Shown piece after piece: positions 33,093 through 41,701 of a stretch of DNA of 64,000 nt. The notes beneath the pieces were generated by a model. It had not been told where the DNA came from. It did not search any database and worked only from the letters and a program-made list of their open reading frames with translations. The stretch is from DASQEH01 sp038239485 (GTDB lineage: Bacteria; Actinomycetota; Actinomycetes; Propionibacteriales; Nocardioidaceae): positions 1 to 64,000 of the forward strand of contig JBBSET010000004.1 in assembly GCA_038239485.1 (NCBI GenBank), given 5' to 3'. Every line of letters begins with the position of its first letter. Position 1 is the stretch's first letter. The translations under genes were made by a program, and so were the position numbers.

Positions 33093-33533
33093 ATGCCTAC
33101 ACGCAACGCTCGCACCGCCTGGACCGGCACCCTTCAGGAAGGCTCGGGCCAGACCGAGCTCAGCAGCTCCAAGCTCGCCACCTTCGATGTCTCGTTCCCC
33201 AAGCGTGCCGCCGACGACGCCGACGGGGCCACCAGCCCGGAGGAGCTGATCGCCGCCGCCCACTCCGCGTGCTACGCGATGCAGCTTTCGGCGAACATCG
33301 CCGAGGCCGGAGGCACCCCGATCAGCTCCGAGATCAGCGCTGCGGTCTCCCTCGGCCCTGACGACGACAACGGCGGCTTCAAGCTCACCGGCATCGTGCT
33401 GACCGTCCGGGCCGAGGTCGAGGGTCTCGACGCAGAGGGCTTCGCGAAGGCCGCCGAGGCAGCCAAGGCCGGCTGCCCTGTCAGCAAGGCACTCACCGGC
33501 GTCGAGATCACCCTGGACGCCGCGCTCGAGTGA
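33093..33533 (+). CDS. osmC: OsmC family peroxiredoxin
   Basis: 146-residue OsmC-type thiol peroxidase. The two redox cysteines lie in AAHSACYAMQLS and AAKAGCPVSKAL, and the WTGTLQEGSGQTELSSSK and ATSPEELIAAAHSACYA blocks point to OsmC more than Ohr. It reduces organic hydroperoxides using a lipoyl- or thiol-based reductant. ATG at 33093 follows a purine-rich GGAAGAGAGA site. Divergent from holA and convergent with comEC. Confidence 0.92.
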   Translation: MPTRNARTAWTGTLQEGSGQTELSSSKLATFDVSFPKRAADDADGATSPEELIAAAHSACYAMQLSANIAEAGGTPISSEISAAVSLGPDDDNGGFKLTGIVLTVRAEVEGLDAEGFAKAAEAAKAGCPVSKALTGVEITLDAALE

Positions 33534-33558
33534 GTGCGCGGCGCTAGCAGCCGGGCGG

Positions 33559-35904
33559 CTATTTCGTCGTTGTCACCACCAGTCGCCCGGCTTGCCCCGA
33601 CACGGCGATATCGCCGTCGAGGTCGGTCCGGAAGACGCGCTGGCCGAGCTGAGCCAGGAGCGCGAGAGTCTGCTGTGCCGGATGACCGTAGTCGTTGTTG
33701 ATCCCGACGGAGATGATGGCGATCGCGGCGCGGGTCTTTGCGACGTACGCCGGATCCTGGTTGGCCGAGCCATGATGGGCGACCTTCAAGACGTCGACGC
33801 CGAGGTCCTCGCCGGACCGGAGGATGTCGTCCTGCTCCTCCGGCTCGGCGTCCCCGCTGAGCAGGAAGCGGAAGCCGGCTGCATCGAGCAGCATCATGAT
33901 GCTGGCGTTGTTGGGGCCGGACCCCCCGTCCCTGGCTGACGCGTCCCCACCGGTGGAGAGCCCGAACCGGAGTGGACCGAGGACCCGCCAGCTCAGCTGC
34001 CCGATCGTCCGGCGCTCCCCGGCAACCGCGACCGTCACGGGGATGCCCGCCCGTGCCGCAAGCGCGCGTACCGTCGCCGCGCCGTCGGTGGGCTCGTCGT
34101 ACGGCGACACCTCGATCTCGGCGACCGATCGGCCGCCCAGGACGCCCGCGAGGCCGTCGATGTGGTCGGCATGGAAGTGGGTCAGCACGACCAATGCCAC
34201 CGTGCTTACGTGCAGCTGGTCGAGGCACCGATCCATCAGGGCCGGGTCCGGCCCGGTATCGACGACCACCGCGACACCGTGGCCGGCATTGAGGACCAGC
34301 CCGTCGCCCTGACCGACGTCACAGGCCACCATCAGCCAGCCATCCGGAGGCCAGCCGAACCGGCCGATCGGGTGGATGACCAGCGTCACCATGAGCACGG
34401 CGGTGGCCAGACAGGCATACCGGTGTCGGAGCAACGTCGCCATCAGCAAGACTGCGCCCAAGCAGACCGCGGCGAGAACGACGAGCGACGCCGGGCTGGC
34501 GGGCCATCCGACGCTGGCGCCGCTGAGCCTGGCACAGCGCTGCGCGACCGTGACGATCCACCATGCCGGAAGTCCGGCAACGATCCCGACGAGGTGCCCC
34601 AGTCGGCTGCTGACCATGGCGACCAGGCCCGCGACGAGTCCGGCCACCGTGGTGGGGCCGACCGCCGGTGCAACCAGGAGGTTAGAGACGACGGCTACCA
34701 GGCTGACCTGGCCCGACACCGCTGCGATCGCCGGGGTGCAGACCAGTTGGGCGGAGAGCGGGACGGCCAGCGCCTCGGCCAGGGGCCGCGGCATCCAGGC
34801 CGCCATGGCGTCGCGCCAGGATCCGGCCAGCAGAAGGATCCCGGCGGTGGCCAGGGTCGACAGCAAGAACCCCACTGACCGCCCGAGCCAGGGGTCGAGC
34901 AGGACCAGGACGACGACGGACACGCACAGTGCTCGCATCCCGCGTCGTCGGCCGCCTGACGACAGCCCCGCGAGGGCCACCAGGCCCATCGCTGCGGCGC
35001 GCAGCACGCTCGGCTCCGGCCTCGCCAGCAACACGAAGAAAACGACGGCGACCACGCCGACGAGCGCCAGTCCGCGAGCCCGCACCCCACACCAGCGCGC
35101 GACGAACATCACGAAACCGAGCACGAGCGTCAGGTTCGAGCCGCTCACAGCAAGCAGATGGGTGAGGCCGGTGGTCTTGAAGTCGGCGACCGTCTGCTCC
35201 GGCATGGCGGCATCGTCACCGTCGACGAGGGCCGGCACCAAGGACGCCTCCGAAGGGGGGAGCGGCGAGGCCGCGTCGGCGAGCCCGGCCCGGACCCGCG
35301 AGACGGCTCGGTAGACGAGTCCTGGTCGACCGCGAGGCGTCGCATCGCCCCGCGCGATCAGCACAGCCGCGAGATCGGGACTCCTTGCAGGCGACAGCCG
35401 CCCGAAGGCGCTGATCTGCTCGCCCAGCCGGGTCGACATCCAGCTCAGGTCGGCGATCACCAGCAGCGGTGACCTCACCTGCGTGGTCGAGCCTCTACCG
35501 CTCACCGACGTCACGTTGAGCCGGACGATGACGTAGGGCGCGAACTGACCGGCGCGTCGAAGCGGGTCAGAGGCCACCGTCCCGGTGACGGCGACCTCGG
35601 CCTGTTCGGCCGCCAGCTCAGGTACCGGCCCGGAACGAACTGCACCGGCCCGCAGGCCCGCGACCGCCAGCGCGGCCCCCGCCACCACGAGCACGGCCGC
35701 CAACGCGAGGCGGCGGCGACCTTGCGGCACGGCTGCTTCGCCGGCACGGCTCGGTACCCACAGACATGCCGCACCGCAGGCCAGCAGAGCCACCGCCCCC
35801 AGGACAGCCCGTCCCGGGGACCAGCCCACCCCCCACGCCGCCACGCCCCAGGCGGCGAGCGCGGCCGGCGCGAGTCGCAGGTCCAGCGGCTCGCGCGTGG
35901 TCAT
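33559..35904 (-). CDS. comEC: ComEC/Rec2 DNA-uptake channel protein
   Basis: 781-residue ComEC. A DUF4131-like N-terminal OB region (about 60-190), the multi-helix competence domain (about 220-510; LTHLLAVSGSNLTLVLGF is diagnostic), and a C-terminal MBL-fold domain with LTHFHADHIDGLAG and VAHHGSANQD. It forms the inner-membrane channel for single-stranded DNA in transformation, and the MBL domain is the proposed nuclease. ATG at 35904 overlaps the comEA stop by 4 bp. An intact comEA-comEC pair does not prove natural competence in actinobacteria. Confidence 0.95.
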   Translation of the reverse strand: MTTREPLDLRLAPAALAAWGVAAWGVGWSPGRAVLGAVALLACGAACLWVPSRAGEAAVPQGRRRLALAAVLVVAGAALAVAGLRAGAVRSGPVPELAAEQAEVAVTGTVASDPLRRAGQFAPYVIVRLNVTSVSGRGSTTQVRSPLLVIADLSWMSTRLGEQISAFGRLSPARSPDLAAVLIARGDATPRGRPGLVYRAVSRVRAGLADAASPLPPSEASLVPALVDGDDAAMPEQTVADFKTTGLTHLLAVSGSNLTLVLGFVMFVARWCGVRARGLALVGVVAVVFFVLLARPEPSVLRAAAMGLVALAGLSSGGRRRGMRALCVSVVVLVLLDPWLGRSVGFLLSTLATAGILLLAGSWRDAMAAWMPRPLAEALAVPLSAQLVCTPAIAAVSGQVSLVAVVSNLLVAPAVGPTTVAGLVAGLVAMVSSRLGHLVGIVAGLPAWWIVTVAQRCARLSGASVGWPASPASLVVLAAVCLGAVLLMATLLRHRYACLATAVLMVTLVIHPIGRFGWPPDGWLMVACDVGQGDGLVLNAGHGVAVVVDTGPDPALMDRCLDQLHVSTVALVVLTHFHADHIDGLAGVLGGRSVAEIEVSPYDEPTDGAATVRALAARAGIPVTVAVAGERRTIGQLSWRVLGPLRFGLSTGGDASARDGGSGPNNASIMMLLDAAGFRFLLSGDAEPEEQDDILRSGEDLGVDVLKVAHHGSANQDPAYVAKTRAAIAIISVGINNDYGHPAQQTLALLAQLGQRVFRTDLDGDIAVSGQAGRLVVTTTK

Positions 35905-36845
35905 ACATAGACATAGGGCGACACGTCGGCGAGGGTCGCGTCACCGATGCCCGATACCTCCAACAGCTCGTCCACGCTGGTGAACGAGCCGTTCTGCTGA
36001 CGCCAGGTCAGGATCGACTGGGCGGTGACGGGTCCGATGTCGGGCAGCGTGTCGAGCTGCTCGGCGGTGGCGGTGTTGAGGTCGACCTGCTGCACCGGGG
36101 CCCCGGCTCCCGAGGACGGGGACGCACTGGTGGCACCTGCCGGGCTGCTCACGCTGGGCACGTCGTACCCCACGACGATCTGCTCTCCGTCGAGCAGTGG
36201 CCGGGCGAGGTTGAGCGACCGCGTGTCCACGCCCGGCCTGGCGCCACCGGCCGCGTCGAGGGCATCGACGACCCGCGACCCGGCCGGCAGCTCGACGATG
36301 CCTGGGCGGCGTACCTTCCCGGCGACGTCGACGATGATCTGGCCTGTCGTTGCCGGGGCCGACGTGAGCGAGGCGGAGGTGGACGGGGCGTTGGTGGACT
36401 GTGATGGAGCCAGCACCGGGGAGCCGGACAGAGCGGCTGTCGGCGTGGAGACCGCCGACCCCGTCGGTGCACTGCTCGGGACGGATCGCTCGCTCGAGAG
36501 CTGGACCGGCTGGCTGTGCGGCTGCGACCGCAGCACCAACCAGGCAGCGACGGCGACGAGCGCGACAGCCGCGAGGGCGACGATTGCGACATGGTGCGCC
36601 GTCAGGTCCCATCGACTGGCGAACGGCGCGTCGGCTCGGCTGACATGTTTGCCCGGCTCCGCAGTAGGAGCGGCCGTCGTCGTCTGACCTGGCTCTGCCT
36701 CGGCGTCCGACCGGCTCGGGGCCGGCGCTAGCCGGTCGTCGGGATGACCCTCCTCCGCCGTCGGGAACTGGGCCGCGATGGCGGCGAGCCGCCGGCGGGC
36801 AGCAGCAACGGAGTCGCGATCAGAGGGAGGGAGCCGACCAAACAT
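35901..36845 (-). CDS. comEA: ComEA-type DNA-binding protein with SLBB and HhH domains
   Basis: 314 residues. The N-terminal 85 residues are cytoplasmic and charged, followed by one TM helix (about 87-108, AIVALAAVALVAVAAWLVL), a long Ser/Thr/Ala/Pro linker (about 115-170), an SLBB domain (IIVDVAGKVRRPGIVELPAGSRVVDA) and two helix-hairpin-helix motifs (VDLNTATAEQLDTLPDIGPV, then LLEVSGIGDATL). It binds incoming double-stranded DNA outside the membrane and hands it to ComEC. The cytoplasmic N-terminal part is longer than in Bacillus ComEA. ATG at 36845. Confidence 0.95.
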   Translation of the reverse strand: MFGRLPPSDRDSVAAARRRLAAIAAQFPTAEEGHPDDRLAPAPSRSDAEAEPGQTTTAAPTAEPGKHVSRADAPFASRWDLTAHHVAIVALAAVALVAVAAWLVLRSQPHSQPVQLSSERSVPSSAPTGSAVSTPTAALSGSPVLAPSQSTNAPSTSASLTSAPATTGQIIVDVAGKVRRPGIVELPAGSRVVDALDAAGGARPGVDTRSLNLARPLLDGEQIVVGYDVPSVSSPAGATSASPSSGAGAPVQQVDLNTATAEQLDTLPDIGPVTAQSILTWRQQNGSFTSVDELLEVSGIGDATLADVSPYVYV

Positions 36846-36896
36846 GACGCGACGCTAATGCGCGCTCCCAGCCTGGGACAGGCTCCGCGGCCCAGC

Positions 36897-36934
36897 TGTG
36901 GACAACCGGCGAGCATCCCGTCAGCTGTGGACAA
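36897..36934. promoter_or_regulatory. Two DnaA-box-like sites upstream of comEA
   Basis: TGTGGACAA occurs at 36897-36905 and 36926-36934, each within the longer direct repeat CAGCTGTGGACAA, 29 bp apart. The reverse complement TTGTCCACA is the high-GC actinobacterial DnaA box. They lie in the 136-bp gap between degV and comEA. Confidence 0.6.
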
Positions 36935-36981
36935 GCCATCGAGAGAGCACCCTCGCTCGTGCATGGTGGTGCCCGGCAGGC

Positions 36982-37836
36982 TCAGGGCGACGACTCTCGC
37001 GGCGAGATCACGACTGCGAGCATCCCCGGCCCGACATGGGCCCCGATGACGGCGCCCACCTCGGTCACGACGATCTGCCGGGCGGCGGGGATCCGGTCGC
37101 GCAACCGGTCCGCCAGCGCTCGCGCGGGCTCGCGCGACTCGAGATGCGACACCGCAACGTCGACGTCGCGTCCTTGGGCGGCCAGCACTGAGAGCTCCTC
37201 GAGCCGGCTGATGGCCCTTGCGGAGGTCCGTACCTTCTCGAGCGGCGTGATCCGTCCGTCGTGGATCTGGAGGAGCGGCTTGACAGCCAGCGCCGACCCG
37301 ACAAGCGCCGCAGCCGTGCCGATCCGTCCCCCCCTCTTGAGGTACTCCAGCGTGTCCACGTAGAACAGGGCCGACGTTCCACGCGCACGCGCCGCCGCCA
37401 CCGCTGCGGCCCGTTCGGCGTCAGCGCCGGCGTCCAGGGCCCGAGCCGCCGACTCGACGGCGAACCCGGTTCCCATCCCGAGCTGGCGGCTGTCGACGGC
37501 GTGGACGGGCACCGCCGCGCCCTTCGAAGCCAGCTGAGCGGACTCGAACGTGCCCGACACCGCGCCCGAGAGGTGCACCGACACGACGGCCCGCGCCCCC
37601 GCCTCGGCCGCAGCGTCGTAGGCCTGCAGGAACAGCTCCGGCGAGGGCCTGCTCGTGCTCATCGGGGTACGGCTCCGCAGCGCCGACGCCACCGCGCCGC
37701 TGGTGCCGTCGGCGCCCTCGTCGTACGAGGTCGCGCCGATGATCACCTGCAGGGGTACGACAATGACATCGAGGCGTCTCGCATGTGCGGGGTCCATCGA
37801 CGTCGAGTCGGTGACCAACGCGACGGAGCGGGACAT
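36982..37836 (-). CDS. DegV family fatty-acid-binding protein
   Basis: 284-residue DegV protein: VALVTDSTSMDPAHARRLDVIVVPLQV, TSRPSPELFLQAY (the conserved TSxPS motif), AVDSRQLGMGTGFAVESAA and the GRIGTAAALVGSALAVKPLLQIHDG block. DegV/FakB proteins bind a fatty acid; in Firmicutes FakB presents it to the FakA kinase, a pathway not established in actinobacteria. ATG at 37836, 39 bp downstream of leuS in the same direction. It commonly sits between leuS and comEA in this phylum. Confidence 0.93.
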   Translation of the reverse strand: MSRSVALVTDSTSMDPAHARRLDVIVVPLQVIIGATSYDEGADGTSGAVASALRSRTPMSTSRPSPELFLQAYDAAAEAGARAVVSVHLSGAVSGTFESAQLASKGAAVPVHAVDSRQLGMGTGFAVESAARALDAGADAERAAAVAAARARGTSALFYVDTLEYLKRGGRIGTAAALVGSALAVKPLLQIHDGRITPLEKVRTSARAISRLEELSVLAAQGRDVDVAVSHLESREPARALADRLRDRIPAARQIVVTEVGAVIGAHVGPGMLAVVISPRESSP

Positions 37837-37875
37837 CCCGCGAGACTATCTCTCCGTGGCCGCCCTCCCGTCGGG

Positions 37876-40353
37876 TCAGCCGACGACGATGTTGACCACC
37901 CTGGGCGCCCGCACGATCACCTTGCGGACCGAGCCGTCTCCGATCGCTCTGAGCACGTTGGGCTCCGCCAGCGCCATCGACTCCAGGTCGGCCGCCACGA
38001 TGGTCGGCGCGACCTCCAGCTTGGCGCGGACCTTGCCCTGCACCTGGATGACGCAGGTCACGGTGTCTTCGACCAGCAGCGCCTCATGCGCCACCGGCCA
38101 GCCGGCCTTCGCCACGCTGGGCTCGTAGCCCAGCCGCATCCACATCTCCTCAGCCGTGTAGGGGGCCACCAGGCTCAAAATGACCGCGACCGTCTCGGCC
38201 GCCTCGCGAACGGCCGGGTCGGCGGCCCCACAGCCGGAGTCGATGGCCTTGCGGGTGGCGTTGACCAGCTCCATCACCCGTGCCACCACGACATTGAAGC
38301 GCAACGCCTCCAGCAGCTGGGTGGACTCGTGGATGACGCGGTGGGTGACCTTGCGCAGTGCCAGGTCGCCACCGTCGAATGCGGTTCCGGGTGTGCTCGC
38401 GACGTCACCGCTCAGCCGCCAGGCCCGGTGCAGGAACCGCAGGGAGCCGCCGGGAGACACATCGGCCCAGTCGATGTCCTCGTCGGGAGGCCCGGCGAAC
38501 ACCATCGTCAGCCGGACAGCGTCCACGCCGAACTCGTCGATCTGCTCGCCCAGGTCGACGCCGTTGCCCAGGGACTTGGCCATTCCCTTCCCCCGGTTGC
38601 GGACCTCGCCCTGGTTCAGCAGCGCGGAGAACGGCTCCACGAAGTCCAGGTACCCCATGTCGTGCAGGGCCTTGGTGACGAAGCGCGCGTACAGCAGGTG
38701 CAGGATCGCGTGCTCGACTCCACCGACGTACTGGTCGACCGGAGCCCAGCGGCGGACCGCCTCGGCGTCGAAGGCCTGGGTGGCGTCGTGCGGCGACGGG
38801 TAGCGCAGGTAGTACCACGACGAGTCGACAAAAGTGTCCATCGTGTCGGAGTCCCGCTTCGCCTGGCCACCGCACCGTGGGCATTCGACGTTGACCCACT
38901 CGGCCGCGGAGGCCAGTGGCGATACGCCCTTGGGGGCCAGATCCGCACCCTTCAGCTCCGGCAGGACGACGGGCAGCTGATCCTCGGGGACGGGAACCTC
39001 GCCGCACTGGGGGCAGTGCACGATCGGGATCGGCGGGCCCCAGAACCGCTGCCTCGACACCAGCCAGTCGCGCAGCCGGAAGTTCACCGTCCGGCGGCCC
39101 TTGCCGGTGCGCTCCAGCCAGTCGATGATCGTGGACTTCGCCTCGTCCACGCTCATCCCGTCCAGGTCGATCTCGTCGTTGGCGGAGTTGACCGCGGGGC
39201 CGTCGCCCGTGAACGCATCGCCCTCGAAGCCCTTGCTCGGCTGGACGGTCCGCACGATCGGCAGGTCGAACGTCACGGCGAAGTCCCAGTCACGCTGGTC
39301 CTGCCCCGGCACGGCCATGATCGCCCCGGTGCCGTAGTCGGCCAGCACGTAGTCGGCTGCATAGACGGGCACCGACTGCCCGGTGACCGGGTTGACGGCT
39401 CGCACACCCAGGAAGACCCCGGTCTTGTCGCGACCCTCGGTCAGCCGGTCGATGTCGGTGGTGCGATGCACCTGCTCCAGGTACGCGTCGAAGGCCTTGC
39501 GCTGCTCCGGCCGGCAGATCTCCGCCGCCAGCGGCGCGTCGGCGGCGACGACGAAGAAGGTCGCCCCGAACAGCGTGTCCGGCCTGGTCGTGAACACGGT
39601 GACCGGCTCGTCGCGGCCCTCGATGACGAAGTCGACGTGCGCGCCCTCGGAGCGGCCGATCCAGTTGCGCTGCATGGTCAGGACCCGGTCGGGCCACCCG
39701 CCCTTCAGCTGCTCCATGTCGTCCAGCAGCCGCTGGGCGAAGTCGGTCACCTTGAAGTACCACTGGGTCAGGTCACGTTTGGTGACCACTGCCCCGCAGC
39801 GGTCGCAGATCCCGCCGACGACCTGCTCGTTGGCCAGTACGGTCTGGTCGTTGGGGCACCAGTTGACCGCCGACGCCTTGCGGTAGGCCAGGCCGTTCTC
39901 GTACAGCTTGAGGAACAGCCACTGGGTCCAAGCGTAGTACTCAGGGTCCGACGTGTGCAGTCGTCTCGACCAGTCGAAGGAGATCGCGTACCGGCGAAAC
40001 GACTCCGCCTGGGTGGCGATGTTCGTGTAGGTCCACTCGGCCGGGTGCTCGTTGCGCCTGATCGCGGCGTTCTCCGCCGGCAGCCCGAACGAGTCCCACC
40101 CGATCGGGTGCAGCACGTCGTAGCCCAGCTGGAACCAGTACCGGGCGATGACGTCCGCCAGCGCGAACACCTCGCCGTGGCCCATGTGCAGGTCACCTGA
40201 CGGGTAGGGGAACATGTCGAGCAGGTATCGGCGCTCGCTGCTGCCGTCGTCCAGGGCTTTGAAGGGATCCAGGTGGTCCCAGACCTTCAGCCACTTCTCC
40301 TGGACGGCCGCCACGTCGTACGTCGCCTGGCTGTCGTCGTGCTGGTCACTCAT
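37876..40353 (-). CDS. leuS: Leucyl-tRNA synthetase
   Basis: 825-residue class I aminoacyl-tRNA synthetase charging tRNA-Leu. The HIGH-type motif is PSGDLHMGHGEV and the KMSKS-type loop reads GKGMAKSLGNG, a variant with Met-Ala in place of Met-Ser. A CP1 editing domain is present between them, with a T-rich hydrolytic region (VFTTRPDTLFGATF), and there are zinc-type CxxC pairs (CDRCG, CPQCG, CPRCGG). The ATG at 40353 follows a GGAGAGCAGAGAG purine stretch. An attenuator with a Leu-rich leader peptide lies 55-150 bp upstream. Confidence 0.97.
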   Translation of the reverse strand: MSDQHDDSQATYDVAAVQEKWLKVWDHLDPFKALDDGSSERRYLLDMFPYPSGDLHMGHGEVFALADVIARYWFQLGYDVLHPIGWDSFGLPAENAAIRRNEHPAEWTYTNIATQAESFRRYAISFDWSRRLHTSDPEYYAWTQWLFLKLYENGLAYRKASAVNWCPNDQTVLANEQVVGGICDRCGAVVTKRDLTQWYFKVTDFAQRLLDDMEQLKGGWPDRVLTMQRNWIGRSEGAHVDFVIEGRDEPVTVFTTRPDTLFGATFFVVAADAPLAAEICRPEQRKAFDAYLEQVHRTTDIDRLTEGRDKTGVFLGVRAVNPVTGQSVPVYAADYVLADYGTGAIMAVPGQDQRDWDFAVTFDLPIVRTVQPSKGFEGDAFTGDGPAVNSANDEIDLDGMSVDEAKSTIIDWLERTGKGRRTVNFRLRDWLVSRQRFWGPPIPIVHCPQCGEVPVPEDQLPVVLPELKGADLAPKGVSPLASAAEWVNVECPRCGGQAKRDSDTMDTFVDSSWYYLRYPSPHDATQAFDAEAVRRWAPVDQYVGGVEHAILHLLYARFVTKALHDMGYLDFVEPFSALLNQGEVRNRGKGMAKSLGNGVDLGEQIDEFGVDAVRLTMVFAGPPDEDIDWADVSPGGSLRFLHRAWRLSGDVASTPGTAFDGGDLALRKVTHRVIHESTQLLEALRFNVVVARVMELVNATRKAIDSGCGAADPAVREAAETVAVILSLVAPYTAEEMWMRLGYEPSVAKAGWPVAHEALLVEDTVTCVIQVQGKVRAKLEVAPTIVAADLESMALAEPNVLRAIGDGSVRKVIVRAPRVVNIVVG

Positions 40354-40407
40354 CTCTCTGCTCTCCTCGGCTGTTGCTGGCTGGCCCTGGCGGGTTGCTG
40401 CGGACAC

Positions 40408-40433
40408 AAAAAAGCCCCTCACGCATGAGGGGC
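40408..40433 (-). terminator. Intrinsic terminator in the leuS leader (attenuator)
   Basis: Read on the minus strand, GCCCCTCA, loop TGCG, TGAGGGGC (40433-40414), then six Ts (40413-40408): an 8-bp stem with U-run, a textbook intrinsic terminator, located upstream of leuS and downstream of the Leu-codon leader peptide. A second 9-bp inverted repeat (GCCGCGCTG at 40465-40457 and CAGCGCGGC at 40442-40434) overlaps the end of the leader peptide and abuts the terminator stem. No strong alternative antiterminator pairing was found by eye. Confidence 0.93.
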
Positions 40434-40455
40434 GCCGCGCTGTCGACTCACTCGA

Positions 40456-40491
40456 TCAGCGCGGCCAGCTAAGGAGCAGGCTCTTCCGCAT
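40456..40491 (-). CDS. leuL: leuS leader peptide with three consecutive Leu codons
   Basis: An 11-codon open frame MRKSLLLSWPR followed by TGA, with Leu codons CTG CTC CTT in a row. It starts 6 nt after a -10-like TAAACT (40503-40498), so the RNA is probably leaderless and the first translated codon is the leader ATG. Codons 9 to the stop overlap one arm of the 9-bp inverted repeat next to the terminator. A ribosome stalled at the Leu codons for lack of charged tRNA-Leu would cover that arm. This is the layout of amino-acid attenuation, here for the synthetase gene itself. Confidence 0.85.
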   Translation of the reverse strand: MRKSLLLSWPR

Positions 40492-40497
40492 GGCGGC

Positions 40498-40503
40498 AGT
40501 TTA
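40498..40503 (-). promoter_or_regulatory. -10 box for the leuS leader transcript
   Basis: TAAACT on the minus strand, 6 nt before the leader ATG. A weak -35-like TGGATC sits 18 nt upstream. It would give a leaderless transcript that starts at the leader peptide. Confidence 0.5.
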
Positions 40504-40588
40504 GCCCAACCGGTCCGCCACGATCCACCGAGAAGATCCGGCCGTGTCGCCGTCGAGCAGCGCCACAGCCGGATCGTTCACGGTCGGG

Positions 40589-41386
40589 CTACTGAGCCGG
40601 TACCAACTGGCCGCCGGTCAGGCCCACCGAGGTGGGGGCACCCGCGCCCGCCGACGTCGGCGCTGGGCTGGTCGGCGTCGTCGTACCGGGGTCGGTGGTC
40701 GGAGCCGTTGTGGTCGGAGCCGTCGTCGGGTTGGTCGTCGGGGCGGTCGATGCCGGCGATGTGGTCTGGTCGCCGGTGCTCGGGCTCGTCGTGGTCGGGC
40801 TGGTGGGGTTGGTGCTCGTCCCGCTGCCGCCGTGATGGACCACATGGCTCAGGGTCGTGCCGCCGTGTCCGCCGTGGATCAGCGACGAGAACGACCTGCC
40901 CATGGCCTCCTCCGCGGCAGTGAGCAGCCCGAGGCCGACAACAAGGGTGAGTAGGCAGCTGACCGCGAGCATCCCCCACCTGATCGGCCGTCGAGCGACA
41001 CCCGACGTGGACCCGGTCGGCAGCTGGGCCGACGGGCGAGAGACCGGCACCGGCTGGCGACGTACCACCGCGCTGCCCGGGGCATGCTCACGCTCCGGCA
41101 GCAGCGGCAGCGACTCGCGGATCACCTGCCCGCTGCGCTCCAGCGGATGACTCGCGAGCGCCGTGCCGACCGGCACGATGATGCTGCCGACGACGGCGCC
41201 CAGCACCGTCCCGGCCACTCCCAGCCACGACGAGGCGACCGCGGCACCGGCTGCGGCGAGCGCCCCGGCAACGATCTTGGGGAAGCTCAGCTCGAAACCA
41301 CCTCGTGGTTCGGCCGGCATCCGGTCCATGCTTGTCACCTCCGACGCTCGCTCGATCTCGACTGTGCGGTGGTCCTGCGACGACAT
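40589..41386 (-). CDS. Membrane protein with Thr/Pro-rich tail
   Basis: 265 residues, no family recognised. An N-terminal cytoplasmic segment precedes a glycine/alanine-rich hydrophobic region (about 33-75, KIVAGALAAAGAAVASSW and GVAGTVLGAVVGSIIVPVG), a hydrophilic Arg/Pro loop, a TM helix (about 135-158, LAVSCLLTLVVGLGLLTAA) and a C-terminal tail (about 190-265) made mostly of Thr, Pro and Ser. The tail is likely outside the cell and resembles O-mannosylated stalks of actinobacterial surface proteins. ATG at 41386 has GAGAGGA upstream. Function unknown. Confidence 0.7.
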   Translation of the reverse strand: MSSQDHRTVEIERASEVTSMDRMPAEPRGGFELSFPKIVAGALAAAGAAVASSWLGVAGTVLGAVVGSIIVPVGTALASHPLERSGQVIRESLPLLPEREHAPGSAVVRRQPVPVSRPSAQLPTGSTSGVARRPIRWGMLAVSCLLTLVVGLGLLTAAEEAMGRSFSSLIHGGHGGTTLSHVVHHGGSGTSTNPTSPTTTSPSTGDQTTSPASTAPTTNPTTAPTTTAPTTDPGTTTPTSPAPTSAGAGAPTSVGLTGGQLVPAQ

Positions 41387-41701
41387 GCGTCCTCTCTTAC
41401 CGTTGATGCTGCGTGTATAGCGGCCCAGCGACCTCTGCGGGTCGGGGCGGGCGGCACCTTGGCCGTCTCCTCCAGAGTAGGTGGCGGGCACTGCGCGAGC
41501 CGAACCCAAAACCCGTTCCTGGGGGTGAGTCCGCCCACACCGGCCGCGGGGGGGTCCATGACCCCGTTGGCGGCGACTGCCGGGGGTGGCGTCCCGGTCA
41601 CGTTTTGCCGCTGCGTCATCATGGGCCTGGACCACCACGACGCTGAACCATCACGACGCTGCGCCAACCCGACGCTGCCCCAGCCCGGACCGAGGAGCCT
41701 C
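41387..41701. other. 315-bp divergent intergenic region
   Basis: No gene is evident. It holds a -10-like TATACA for the minus-strand gene (41419-41414). Near the plus-strand gene it holds three imperfect direct copies of an ACGACGCTG element (41636-41645, 41652-41661, 41669-41677; spacing 16-17 bp). GGAG lies 5 nt before the plus-strand ATG. The repeats could be binding sites or chance repetition. Confidence 0.45.

Noticed and set aside
37261..40200. A 979-codon open frame on the plus strand
   Set aside because: It is antisense to leuS and degV, which have full motif support. Long antisense frames are expected in DNA with G/C at almost every third position, and the translated sequence is Arg/His/Asp-rich with no domain.
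40354..40503. T-box riboswitch before leuS
   Set aside because: No stem I, no AGGGTGG-type T-box sequence and no specifier loop were found, and the leader is too short. The Leu-codon leader peptide explains it better.
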